DNA of 8,112 nt from contig JAQBVH010000110.1 of NCBI GenBank assembly GCA_027623615.1, forward strand, positions 1 to 8,112, given 5' to 3'. Positions 1 through 7,158 of this stretch are shown piece after piece (the first letter of the stretch is position 1; every line of letters starts with the position of its first letter). The notes beneath the pieces were generated by a model, which worked only from the letters and a program-made list of their open reading frames with translations, ran no database searches and was not told the origin of the DNA. This stretch comes from Planctomycetota bacterium (GTDB lineage: Bacteria; Planctomycetota; UBA1135; GCA-002686595). Position numbers and translations under genes: made by a program.

Positions 1-1
1 G

Positions 2-1906
2 AGCCTGCGGCCCCGCTGCAGGCTCGAGCTCCCGACCCGCGGTCGCCCGGAGTCGCTCCTCTTCCGCGACGTGACCGGGGACGGCGAGCAGGAGTTGATC
101 GCCGCGACCCGCGGCGCGCCGCGGGCGGATGGGTCCTCGGTCGGGACCTTGCACGTCTGGCATGACGTCTACGCCCGGCCCCGGGTGATCGAGCTGCCGG
201 ACTACCTGCTCGGTCCGGTCGCCGCCGAGGACGGGGTGGTCGTCGCGTCGCGCGAGACCTCGGAGGTCCTGCGCGTCGACCCACTCACCGGTGAGCGGAC
301 CTGGAGCGCGACCCTCGACGACCCACCCCGAGCCCTCGCGACCGGCCTGTTGAGCGCGGGCGGCCCCATGGCCGTGGCCGTGGTGACCCGCCGGGGGACG
401 CTCGTCCTGTTCGCTGGGGACAAGCGCTACCAGCGCGAGACGGGCCTGGCGCTGACCACGGTCCTCTACCTGGAGCCGGGCGCGATCTGGATCGGTTCGC
501 AGGCGACCCGCGAGATGCTGCGCTTCGACGTGAGCATGCCCGAGGGGCTCGCCGAGGCGACCATCACCCACGTCCCGCTCGGGGGCATCCCCCGGCGCAT
601 GGGGCGCTTCGATGTGAGCGGCGACCTGCGACCGGAGCTGTGCGTCGCCGGCGGTGATCACGAGCTGTGGGTCGTCGACGGTGACGAGACCTCCACCATC
701 GAGGTCGGCTCGATCCCGATCGGCATCGCGGGACTGGAACGCTCGGCGTTGGTGGCCTCCCACGGCGACCTGAGCTACCGCTCGATCGTGGCGGGCCGGG
801 CCCAGTCGCGCACCTACGCGGGCCAGGACGTATGGGACCTGGCCAGCGGCGACCTCGACGGTGATGGTCACCTCGACGTCGCGATCGCGAACCGAGGTGC
901 GCAGCGCGTGTCGATCGTGCTCGGGTCCGCGGACGGACTGCGCGAGACGCGCCAGCTCGCAACCGGCCGGGGCCCGCAGCGGGTCACCTCGATGGACATG
1001 GGCGGCCCGGGCCGGGCGGTGTTGACCGTGGACGCCCTCGACGACGTCCTCACGATCAACCGGACCACGGGGACGGGCGCGCAGACGACGATTGCCCTCC
1101 AGGGCATCGTGCACGGCATGGTCACCCTGCCCCACCCCGATGGCAGCGAGCGCCTGTTCGCCTCGGTCGAGGAAGGCCGCGCGGGGCGCGTCCAGGTCTG
1201 GGCCCCGGACGGCGCGGGTCTGGTCGCTGCTGGCAAGCAGGAGCTACCTGGGCGTCCCAGCGCGATCGCGGTGCTCCCCGGCGGCTCGGGGCTCGCCGTC
1301 GCGGACGCGAGCGGCGGGGTCTGGATGCTGGGTTGGGACGGCACGCTCGGCGCGCCGGAACGAATCGAGCTGCCGAGCACGGCGCTCGCCCTCACGCCGG
1401 TCGACGACGCGCTGGCGATCCTGGTCGGCGGTCCGCAGTCGCAGCTACTCGTCCTGCAGGACGGACAGCTCGAGCAGGCCATCGACCTGGCCGGAGTGCC
1501 GCCTGTCGACGTGGTCGCCTTCGAGCACGACGGCCAGGCGCCGCAGGAGCTCGCCATCCTCGTGCACCCGCGAGGCCAGAACGGGCCCGGGCAGATCGCG
1601 CTCCTGCGCCGGGAGGGCGCCGGTTGGAAGCCGTTCCACTCCGAGGTGACCGGGTTGCGCGCCTTCGCCGTCGCGGCCGGTGACCTGAACGGCGACGGGC
1701 GCGACGAGCTCGTGGTCGGCGCCCAGAACAGCCACCACGTGAACCTGTGGACCCCCGCCGGTGAGGGCCTCGCGCGCCTGCCCGACCTCGGCGTCGGCCG
1801 CGGCGTGCTCGAGGTCGCGATCGCCGACGTGGACGGAGACGGGCGGCCGGAGATCCTCGCGGCGAACAACTTCTCGGTGAACGTCAGCGTCGTGTCGATG
1901 GACTGA
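2..1906 (+). CDS. FG-GAP/VCBS repeat protein, 5'-truncated by the window edge
   Basis: C-terminal part of a long repeat protein. The frame is open from position 2. A GTG at 71 could be taken as a start, but it lies inside a repeat motif (D-V-T-G-D-G-E-Q-E-L, 68-97), so the true start is upstream of the window. Calcium-loop motifs of the D-x-[DN]-x-D-G type recur: 68-97, a degenerate copy at 611-640 (D-V-S-G-D-L), 851-880 (D-L-D-G-D-G), 1682-1714 (D-L-N-G-D-G) and 1826-1858 (D-V-D-G-D-G). Each is followed by a short hydrophobic strand such as ELVVGA or EILAAN. This is the signature of FG-GAP/VCBS repeats, which fold as beta-propellers and in bacteria usually belong to exported proteins. Between the motif copies are degenerate blade-like segments. 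No catalytic domain is visible, so a binding or structural role is inferred. The signal peptide, if any, is outside the window. The stop lies 4 bases from the stop of the convergent acetyltransferase gene. Confidence 0.85.
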   Translation, partial: SLRPRCRLELPTRGRPESLLFRDVTGDGEQELIAATRGAPRADGSSVGTLHVWHDVYARPRVIELPDYLLGPVAAEDGVVVASRETSEVLRVDPLTGERTWSATLDDPPRALATGLLSAGGPMAVAVVTRRGTLVLFAGDKRYQRETGLALTTVLYLEPGAIWIGSQATREMLRFDVSMPEGLAEATITHVPLGGIPRRMGRFDVSGDLRPELCVAGGDHELWVVDGDETSTIEVGSIPIGIAGLERSALVASHGDLSYRSIVAGRAQSRTYAGQDVWDLASGDLDGDGHLDVAIANRGAQRVSIVLGSADGLRETRQLATGRGPQRVTSMDMGGPGRAVLTVDALDDVLTINRTTGTGAQTTIALQGIVHGMVTLPHPDGSERLFASVEEGRAGRVQVWAPDGAGLVAAGKQELPGRPSAIAVLPGGSGLAVADASGGVWMLGWDGTLGAPERIELPSTALALTPVDDALAILVGGPQSQLLVLQDGQLEQAIDLAGVPPVDVVAFEHDGQAPQELAILVHPRGQNGPGQIALLRREGAGWKPFHSEVTGLRAFAVAAGDLNGDGRDELVVGAQNSHHVNLWTPAGEGLARLPDLGVGRGVLEVAIADVDGDGRPEILAANNFSVNVSVVSMD

Positions 1907-1922
1907 GGGCTCACGCGCCCTT
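1905..1922. other. Small hairpin spanning two convergent stop codons
   Basis: AGGGC at 1906-1910 pairs with GCCCT at 1917-1921 around a TCACGC loop, with a G-T wobble extending the stem to 1905/1922. It covers the 4-base gap between two converging genes and includes bases of both stop codons. The stem is short and has no T-tract on either strand, so a bidirectional terminator role is only a possibility. No better terminator is seen here. Confidence 0.25.
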
Positions 1923-2528
1923 GAACTGCACCGTCTCTTCCCGCGGCGTCCAGCCCGCCGACGCGCGTTGGAAGTCGTAGCGCGTGAGGCCGTACGTCCA
2001 TGAGTCCTGGTCGAGATCGGTTGGCCGCCCGACCAGGGGCACGCCGTGGGCGTCGACCTCACGCACGTAGCCGACCTTCTCCAGCAGGCGCGCGGAGCCG
2101 TGGTTGCCGAGGTAGACGGTCGCGGTCATCGCGCGGGCGCCCAGATGGACGAAGCACAGGTGGGCCACCAGGCGGTTCGCCTCGGTGCCGATCCCCCTGC
2201 CCCAATGCCGTGCTGCGACCCAGTAGCCGACGTCACCCAGGCCCGGGTGCCCCTCGAAGCGCACGCTGATTGCACCGACGAAGGGACAGCCGGGGGTCTC
2301 GATCGCGAAGCGGTAGTTGGCACCCGCGTCGTCCTTGCCAAGGTTCCATTGCGCGTAGGCCTCGGCCAGCTCCGCCTCGTCCGCGGGTCCGCTCCAGGCC
2401 AGCCACTTGATGATCTCTGTCTGGGCGTGGATCAAGGGAAAGGCCAGGGGCGCGTCCTCCCTGCGGATGGGCCGCACGATCACGTTGGCACCTTCGAGCC
2501 GCGCATGGGTCAGGCGCGGCTGGCTCAT
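1911..2528 (-). CDS. GNAT-family N-acetyltransferase (RimJ/RimL-like)
   Basis: A 205-residue protein of the GNAT superfamily, transferring acetyl from acetyl-CoA to an amine. The N-terminal segment (residues 11-30, with VIVRPIRREDA at 16-26) is the usual beta1 start of the Acetyltransf_3/RimJ-RimL group. The acetyl-CoA pyrophosphate loop is at residues 108-116 (H-W-G-R-G-I-G-T-E), preceded by strand VGYWV (100-104). N142, S145 and the LLEKVGY segment (148-154) form the typical C-terminal motif, and residues 177-187 (W-T-Y-G-L-T-R-Y-D-F) make the usual last strand. The family acetylates ribosomal-protein N-termini, amino acids, polyamines or antibiotics; the substrate cannot be told from this sequence. 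The ATG overlaps the stop of the upstream secreted-protein gene as ATGA, and a GGAG site sits 8 bases before it, so both genes are probably one transcript with coupled translation. Length is normal and no key motif is missing. Confidence 0.88.
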   Translation of the reverse strand: MSQPRLTHARLEGANVIVRPIRREDAPLAFPLIHAQTEIIKWLAWSGPADEAELAEAYAQWNLGKDDAGANYRFAIETPGCPFVGAISVRFEGHPGLGDVGYWVAARHWGRGIGTEANRLVAHLCFVHLGARAMTATVYLGNHGSARLLEKVGYVREVDAHGVPLVGRPTDLDQDSWTYGLTRYDFQRASAGWTPREETVQFKGA

Positions 2529-4330
2529 TGCAGGTTCTCCAGCATCAGCACGAGCCCTGCTGCGACCCGCATGGAGCCGATCGATTCGTTCGGGCCGGCC
2601 GCTTCGATGCGGCTGCCCAGGTATCCGTACGGGCGGCGATAGGTCTCGCGCGTGGAGCGCAGCACGGCGCTGAAGAGGGCGCGCAGCTCCTCGAGGTCTG
2701 GTCCGCCCTCCTCCGCAGCGAGCAGCGGGTCATACGCGATCGCGATGCCGTGCATCAGGTTCTGGGGCGGACCGAACGTGTCCCCCACCTGCAGATCGAT
2801 CTCGGGGTCGAAGCGGTACACCGTGACGTCGCCCCAAGCGCCGCCGAAGTACTGCTGCCCCTTGAAGTGCACACGCACCGCAGCTCGGAGACGCCTGGCG
2901 ATCTCGGGCCGTAGCTCCGGGTCGAGGTGCGCCACGCGCGCGGCGATCTCCCAGCAGCGCACCTGGTCCGCTGCGATGTTGCCACCCAGTCGCAGCGCGT
3001 CGTGCCACATGGGTAGGAAGTGGGTCATGCCCGAGCGCGCCAGGTGGCGGAAGGTCGGTTCGTCCGGCGCCGCCTCCCACAGGCTGACGGCGCGCTCGCC
3101 GTAGTGACCGAACTCATCGTCGAAGGCCGGGTCGATGTCGAGCCAGGAGCCGGCCCAGCGGTGGCTGTACTCGAATTGGCCGACTGCTTCGCGAGCAGCG
3201 TCGAGCAGACTCGGATCCTCGAGCACCCGCGCGGCGCCCGCAAGACTCGCGGGGACATCGAGACGCCGCAGGGTGCTGTAACCCAGGTTCGTCTCGCCGT
3301 CGCGCGAACGATACCTGGCGATCACCTCGCCGTCAGGGGTCAGGCCGGTGCGGAGTATGGTGTCGCAGGCGCGCCGCAGGGCCTGACGCGCGCGAGTCGC
3401 GTGGGGCTCGTGGCCCTGCTCGATCAGCTCTAGCAAGAGGCGCAGGTAGCCGCCAACCTCGAGGTAGTTCTCGGTCAGCGGTCGATCCTCGGCGCAGTCC
3501 CAATACTGCACGAGGCCAGACTCCGGGTGCACCGACCGCGTGAGGACGTCCTCGAGCACGGCGTCGCGGCGCGCAACCCAGCCCTCCTGGTCCGGCGCTG
3601 CTTCGGCCGCCGCGACCAGGATGTGGGTGTAGCTGGAGATCACGCCCGGGTAGGCAGTGAGACGCTCGCCCGTGATCACGTCGAACGAGTGGTTGAGGAA
3701 GGTGGTCGGCACACCGGTCACGTCACCACCCTGGTTCGGCCAGAGCGCCAGGATCCAGTCGAGCTCGGCGGCGATCTCGGCGCGTAGCGCCTCGGGCGTC
3801 GGCAGGGGCAGCGCGACCTGCACCTCGAGGTCGTCCCAGCGCGCGACCTCACCCTCGGCCCCCGCAAGGTGCAGGATCAGACGGGGCACGGGAGCGTGGC
3901 CGAGGGCCTCGCTGAGCTGCGCCCCCGTCCAGACGAACTCCTCGTAGATGTCGCTGCCGTCGCCGACCTCGAGCACGGCGCGCGCGTTCTCTCCGTCCTG
4001 GATCGTGACCCGCCCGCGTCCCTGCACCCGACCGCTCACGACGAGCTGGTCGGCGAGGGGAGCGTAGAGCGCCACATCCTGGAAGGCGTACTCGCCGGGC
4101 CCGGTGCGCAGGACCTGGCTCCCCGAGCTCGCTTCGAGCTGTTTGCCGCCCCCCGCGGTGTCCCACCAGGGTATGGGCTGGATGCCAGCCACCTGGAACG
4201 CGGGCGGCGCCTCCTCGAAGTCGCCGTTGTCGCAGAGGTCGACGGCGCGCACCTGTTCCTGTCCAAACCCGGGAACTCCGAGAACCAGGGCGACAAGCGT
4301 GGCGGTCAGGTAGAGAGGGGCGAGGTGCAT
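2525..4330 (-). CDS. Secreted protein: carbohydrate-binding-like N-domain plus helical (alpha/alpha-type) domain, function unknown
   Basis: A 601-residue protein I cannot name. Residues 1-23 look like a signal peptide (hydrophobic 6-20, small residues before Q24) although the n-region has no Lys or Arg. Residues about 33-172 resemble a CBM4/9-like jelly roll: it opens with C-D-N-G-D-F-E-E and ends with W-D-D-L-E-V, the usual end of such a domain. From about 178 onward the protein is a run of amphipathic helices broken by aromatic-rich loops (N213-H214, Y227-S233, W277-D278, N288-Y289, Y351, W395-D398, W442-H443, W459, Y494-W499, N524-H527). This pattern suggests an alpha/alpha toroid as in many glycosidases and polysaccharide lyases, so a carbohydrate-active or glycan-binding role is inferred, not shown. 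The ATG is the only start: an in-frame TAA lies two codons upstream, and AGGA sits 6 bases before it. It is first in a two-gene unit with the GNAT gene and diverges from the dehydrogenase gene. Confidence 0.8.
   Translation of the reverse strand: MHLAPLYLTATLVALVLGVPGFGQEQVRAVDLCDNGDFEEAPPAFQVAGIQPIPWWDTAGGGKQLEASSGSQVLRTGPGEYAFQDVALYAPLADQLVVSGRVQGRGRVTIQDGENARAVLEVGDGSDIYEEFVWTGAQLSEALGHAPVPRLILHLAGAEGEVARWDDLEVQVALPLPTPEALRAEIAAELDWILALWPNQGGDVTGVPTTFLNHSFDVITGERLTAYPGVISSYTHILVAAAEAAPDQEGWVARRDAVLEDVLTRSVHPESGLVQYWDCAEDRPLTENYLEVGGYLRLLLELIEQGHEPHATRARQALRRACDTILRTGLTPDGEVIARYRSRDGETNLGYSTLRRLDVPASLAGAARVLEDPSLLDAAREAVGQFEYSHRWAGSWLDIDPAFDDEFGHYGERAVSLWEAAPDEPTFRHLARSGMTHFLPMWHDALRLGGNIAADQVRCWEIAARVAHLDPELRPEIARRLRAAVRVHFKGQQYFGGAWGDVTVYRFDPEIDLQVGDTFGPPQNLMHGIAIAYDPLLAAEEGGPDLEELRALFSAVLRSTRETYRRPYGYLGSRIEAAGPNESIGSMRVAAGLVLMLENLQ
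2537..2540 (-). promoter_or_regulatory. Ribosome binding site of the GNAT gene
   Basis: GGAG on the minus strand, 8 bases before the ATG at 2528 and inside the last codons of the upstream gene. It supports this start and independent or coupled re-initiation at the ATGA overlap. Confidence 0.55.
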
Positions 4331-4336
4331 CGATTA

Positions 4337-4340
4337 TCCT
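4337..4340 (-). promoter_or_regulatory. Ribosome binding site of the secreted helical protein gene
   Basis: AGGA on the minus strand, 6 bases before the ATG at 4330. Together with the in-frame TAA just downstream of it, it fixes the start. Confidence 0.5.
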
Positions 4341-4413
4341 GTTCGCCCGAATCCCAGGGCAACCACCCTTTTAGCGCCGGCTCGGCACCTGCGCCAGCTC
4401 CGCCACGAGTCCC

Positions 4414-5430
4414 ATGACCACCTATCCCATCATCGAGCTTCTGGGCGACGGCATTTCCGCCGAGCTCAGCCAGAGCGTCCGCACGATTGCTGACGCTCTG
4501 CCCTTCACGCTCGAGTTCCAGGCGGTGGACCTCTCGGACGAGGCGCGCAAGCGGGGTGGGGACAAGGTCTACCAGAGCGCTGTGAACGCGATCAAGGAGG
4601 TCGGGACCGCCATCAAGTACCCGACCGCGACCACCCAGGAGAGCCCGAACCGGGTGCTGCGGGAGCGCCTCGAGTTCTCGGTCATTCACCGGCCGGTCTG
4701 CTCGATCCCTGGCATCAAGACGAACTTCACCCGGACCCTCGACATCGACGTGGTGCGCATCGCGACCGGCGGGACCTACGAGGATCCGGGCCGCCGCATC
4801 GGTCGGGACACTGCAGTGTCCCTGCGCGTGATCGAGCGGCACCCCTCGCGGCACGCGGCGCGGTTCGCCTTCAAGCTCGCCCAGCTGAACGGGACGGGCG
4901 TGGTCTCGACCAGCAAGTACACGATTCAGCGCGAGACCGATGGCCTGTTCGAGGAGGCGGTCGGCAACGTGGCACAGGACTACCCGGCCACGCCTTACCG
5001 GCGTGAGCTGTTCGATGCCTTGCTGGCGAACCTGATCCTGCACCCCGAGAACTATGCGGTCATCGTCTGCCCGAACGAGTACGGCGACTTCCTGTCGGAC
5101 TGCGCCTGCGGCCTGATCGGTTCGATCGGCCTGGGCGCCTCGGCCAACTACACCTTCAACGACCTGGGTCGCATCACGACCGCGATGTTCGACCCGGCTG
5201 GTGGTACGGCGCCGGACATCGCCGGTCAGAACAAGGCCAACCCGACTGCGGCGCTGCTCGCGATGGCGAACATGCTGCGCCACGTGGGTGAGATCGGCGC
5301 GGGCAAGGCCCTGCGCGACAGCCTCCTCGCCGCGATCGCCGACGGTGCCAAGACCGGAGACATCGGCGGCGACCTCTCGACGAGCGACTTCACCGCCGAG
5401 ATCGGTCGCCGCCTGAAGGCGACCCTCTGA
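4414..5430 (+). CDS. Isocitrate/isopropylmalate dehydrogenase family enzyme, probably NAD+-dependent isocitrate dehydrogenase
   Basis: A 338-residue beta-decarboxylating dehydrogenase, cytoplasmic; the likely reaction is isocitrate to 2-oxoglutarate and CO2 in the TCA cycle. The N-terminal strand ends in GDGIS (residues 11-15). S77, N79 and R83 reproduce the S-x-N-x3-R isocitrate-binding pattern of E. coli IDH (S113, N115, R119), and R93 fits R129. R115 and Y122 keep the spacing of R153 and Y160, and K168 fits K230. D201, D225 and D229 match the metal ligands D283, D307 and D311 with identical spacing (24 and 4). In the cofactor loop, GGTAPDIAG at 263-271 has D268-I269, the NAD+ type, where NADP+ enzymes carry K-Y. 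Oddities: the usual R-E-N-[ST]-E segment is replaced by R-I-A-T-G-G-T, the usual V-H before GTAP is A-G, and S-T-S-K-Y-T-I around K168 recalls eukaryotic-type NADP-IDH. It is short beside the 416-residue E. coli enzyme, nearer isopropylmalate dehydrogenase length. The ATG is the only start after the in-frame TAG at 4372-4374; no Shine-Dalgarno is visible. Homoisocitrate or another hydroxy-acid substrate is not excluded. Confidence 0.88.
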   Translation: MTTYPIIELLGDGISAELSQSVRTIADALPFTLEFQAVDLSDEARKRGGDKVYQSAVNAIKEVGTAIKYPTATTQESPNRVLRERLEFSVIHRPVCSIPGIKTNFTRTLDIDVVRIATGGTYEDPGRRIGRDTAVSLRVIERHPSRHAARFAFKLAQLNGTGVVSTSKYTIQRETDGLFEEAVGNVAQDYPATPYRRELFDALLANLILHPENYAVIVCPNEYGDFLSDCACGLIGSIGLGASANYTFNDLGRITTAMFDPAGGTAPDIAGQNKANPTAALLAMANMLRHVGEIGAGKALRDSLLAAIADGAKTGDIGGDLSTSDFTAEIGRRLKATL

Positions 5431-5435
5431 GCGAG

Positions 5436-5480
5436 ACACGAAAGAGCGCCGCCAGCCTGCAGGCCGGCGGCGCTTCGTGT
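5436..5480. terminator. Bidirectional hairpin terminator between convergent genes
   Basis: A strong imperfect inverted repeat starts 6 bases after the dehydrogenase stop. ACACGAA (5436-5442) pairs with TTCGTGT (5474-5480). After a 3-base AGA bulge, GCGCCGCC (5446-5453) pairs with GGCGGCGC (5466-5473). Past one A-C mismatch, GCC (5455-5457) pairs with GGC (5462-5464) around a TGCA loop, giving 18 pairs in all. Neither strand has a T-tract after it, so it is not a classical intrinsic terminator, but its place between two convergent 3' ends supports a shared terminator or transcript-end-protecting structure. A small CACCT-C-AGGTG repeat (5481-5491) follows directly. Confidence 0.7.
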
Positions 5481-5504
5481 CACCTCAGGTGAGTCTTCCT
5501 ACGA

Positions 5505-6890
5505 TTACTGGAAGGTCACGCAGACTGCCTCGGAGAGGCCGTGGGGGGCGCCGGTGTTGCGGTACCAGTACTGGAAGTAGTAGGTGTCGCCCGGCTGGAT
5601 GTTCCCCGCGCCGAGGGGTAGGCCGAAGTTCGGACCGCCCGTCACGGTGTTGGAGATGTCGGTGCTGAAGGAGCCGCTGCCGTCGATGGTGCCGACGTCC
5701 TTGGCGTAGCGCGCGACGTAGCCGCCACCCGCGACGCACAGATCGCCCTGGACACCCGGCGGGTTCACGATCAGGCTCTGTCCGTTACCCACGCTCAGGT
5801 ACGCGATCTCGCCCGGGATCGCGCCGTTCATCGTCAGGATGATCGGGTTCCCGAGGGAGCAGGCGTCCGGAGTGATCGTGGCGGTGTTGCTGAAGCTGCC
5901 CGTGAAGGGGTTGCAGAAGGGAATCACGGAGCAGGGATCGCAGCTCGGGTCCGGCACGTAGGCGCAGGCCGCCAGGCTGTGGGCCACGCAGTCCGAGCCA
6001 AAGCCCGACTCGATCGTGACCGAGGTGTCGCCCGGGGTGACCCAGGTCTGGATGTCGTCGTCCGCGGCGTCGTAGAGGTTATTCAAAGGGGCGGGACCGG
6101 CGAGGCCGACCCACGCGTCCCCGGCGCTCGACGTGCCGGCCACGAGGCCGCCGACGTTGATGCCGTTGATCAGGAACTGGTCAGAAGCCTGCTGACCGTC
6201 ATCGGCATTCACGAAGAAGTGGAACGGGCCGCCCGAATAGGCGCAGGACAGGTCCAGCACGGCCTTCGCTGCGCCGGTGCCCGAGCTCTGACTCGAGGTG
6301 TAGCCCGCGAAGACGTCGACCGTCTGGGTCGTGTTGTTCGCGGGGTCCTCGTAGATCAGCAGGATCGTGACGCCCTCACCCAGGGCGTTGCCGTCGGTCC
6401 CGACCGGCCCGTCGCACATGCCGCTGAAGTCGTTCGAGCCGCCGATGTTCAGGAGACCCGCCACGCCGGAGACCATGTAGGTCACGCCGTAGACCTTGCC
6501 CCAGCACAGGTCCGGGCTGCCCCAGCCCAGCTGGGCGCCGACGACCGCGTTGTTGTTGATGCTCACGGGGTCGGTCGCCGGGTTGTCGTTCGACAGGTAG
6601 GTCCAGGAGACGATCGCGTCGACGATCACCGAGCCCGCGGGCGGAGCCGGGATGTTCAGGCTGAACGGACAGGTCACGTTCGGGTTGGCGATCCCGTTGG
6701 TGCGGGTGCTCGAGGACACCTGGATGAAGTCGGCGCCGGGACCGCTGTGGGTCCATTCGGCGCCCGAGGGGAAGCCGGTCTCATTGCCGCCGGCTGCAGG
6801 ACCAGAGTTGTATTCGCTCGTACCCCGTTGGGCAGAGGCGTTGGCGGCGATCAGCATCGCGGCCAGGGGGATCAGGTGGGATTTGCGCAT
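5505..6890 (-). CDS. Secreted cysteine-rich protein with DUF3344-like N-region and planctomycete C-terminal module
   Basis: A 461-residue exported protein. The frame is open to 6956, but the ATG at 6890 is chosen because it begins a clear signal peptide (MRKSHLIPLAAMLIAANASA, cleavage before Q21). No Shine-Dalgarno precedes it. Residues about 22-310 resemble surface proteins with a DUF3344-like beta domain: a VDAIVSWTYL strand, a long Y-G-V-T-Y-M-V segment, V-T-I-L-L-I-Y-E-D-P and later D-A-W-V-G-L-A-G; this family match is from memory. Residues about 324-461 form a module seen at the end of many planctomycete secreted proteins: N-P-P-G-V-Q-G-D-L-C, then a G-D-T-Y-Y-F-Q-Y-W-Y-R strand, ending V-C-V-T-F-Q. 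There are 12 cysteines in the mature part, five of them packed in a linker just before the C-terminal module, so disulfide bonds outside the cytoplasm are likely. Role unknown; a cell-surface or matrix protein is inferred. Its 3' end faces the hairpin at 5436-5480. Confidence 0.82.
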   Translation of the reverse strand: MRKSHLIPLAAMLIAANASAQRGTSEYNSGPAAGGNETGFPSGAEWTHSGPGADFIQVSSSTRTNGIANPNVTCPFSLNIPAPPAGSVIVDAIVSWTYLSNDNPATDPVSINNNAVVGAQLGWGSPDLCWGKVYGVTYMVSGVAGLLNIGGSNDFSGMCDGPVGTDGNALGEGVTILLIYEDPANNTTQTVDVFAGYTSSQSSGTGAAKAVLDLSCAYSGGPFHFFVNADDGQQASDQFLINGINVGGLVAGTSSAGDAWVGLAGPAPLNNLYDAADDDIQTWVTPGDTSVTIESGFGSDCVAHSLAACAYVPDPSCDPCSVIPFCNPFTGSFSNTATITPDACSLGNPIILTMNGAIPGEIAYLSVGNGQSLIVNPPGVQGDLCVAGGGYVARYAKDVGTIDGSGSFSTDISNTVTGGPNFGLPLGAGNIQPGDTYYFQYWYRNTGAPHGLSEAVCVTFQ

Positions 6891-6903
6891 TGGTGAATTG
6901 GGT

Positions 6904-6915
6904 GAGTCTTGACTC
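6904..6915. repeat. Short palindrome upstream of the secreted-protein gene
   Basis: GAGTC-TT-GACTC, a perfect 5+5 inverted repeat that begins 14 bases from the ATG at 6890. Its position just upstream of the gene would suit an operator or a 5' leader stem, but a repeat this short can occur by chance. Confidence 0.3.
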
Positions 6916-6925
6916 TTGGGGGTAG

Positions 6926-6950
6926 GGAGGCCGGTGGCTGCCCGGCCTCC
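6926..6950. repeat. 9-bp perfect hairpin in the divergent intergenic region
   Basis: GGAGGCCGG (6926-6934) pairs with CCGGCCTCC (6942-6950) around a 7-base loop (TGGCTGC). It lies 36 to 60 bases upstream of the secreted-protein start and would fall in its 5' leader if transcription starts farther out. On the minus strand it is followed by CCTACCCCC, not a T-tract, so an intrinsic terminator is unlikely. The rest of 6891-7168 shows no gene, no convincing -35/-10 pair and no riboswitch that I recognise. Confidence 0.45.
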
Positions 6951-7158
6951 GCTCAATGGCCCTTCCGTCAGCGGACCGGAAATTCCTTCACCAATTCAGG
7001 GATTCCCTTCCCCGCCCCGGGAAGACGAACCGCCCTGGAGGCCCCAGCAAGTGGGTCGGCTCCCAAGACGAGACACCGGAGGCCAGCGCCATCAAGCTGC
7101 GACGGGGTCCTGTCGATGCATCCGGAAGGTCCCCTGCACCCTCGCCGGGGACGGCTGC

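Noticed and set aside
868..2001. A 377-codon minus-strand open frame across the FG-GAP gene
   Set aside because: The product is rich in Ser, Pro and Arg with no recognisable domain, and it covers four calcium-loop motifs and part of the GNAT gene on its own strand in another frame.
4333..4338. GATAAT on the minus strand as a -10 box
   Set aside because: It overlaps the ribosome site 3 bases from the ATG, so a transcript from it would start inside the gene.
4306..5439. A 377-codon open frame antisense to the dehydrogenase gene
   Set aside because: The plus-strand frame carries a full set of dehydrogenase motifs. The antisense product is an arginine-, glycine- and valine-rich low-complexity sequence, as expected from third-position GC bias.
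5979..6896. A 305-codon plus-strand open frame antisense to the secreted cysteine-rich protein
   Set aside because: The minus-strand frame has a signal peptide and a recognised C-terminal module. The antisense product is a Val/Arg/Asp/Gly mixture typical of a shadow frame.
6891..6956. A longer N-terminus (22 extra residues) for the secreted cysteine-rich protein
   Set aside because: The added residues would bury the signal peptide that begins exactly at the ATG at 6890.
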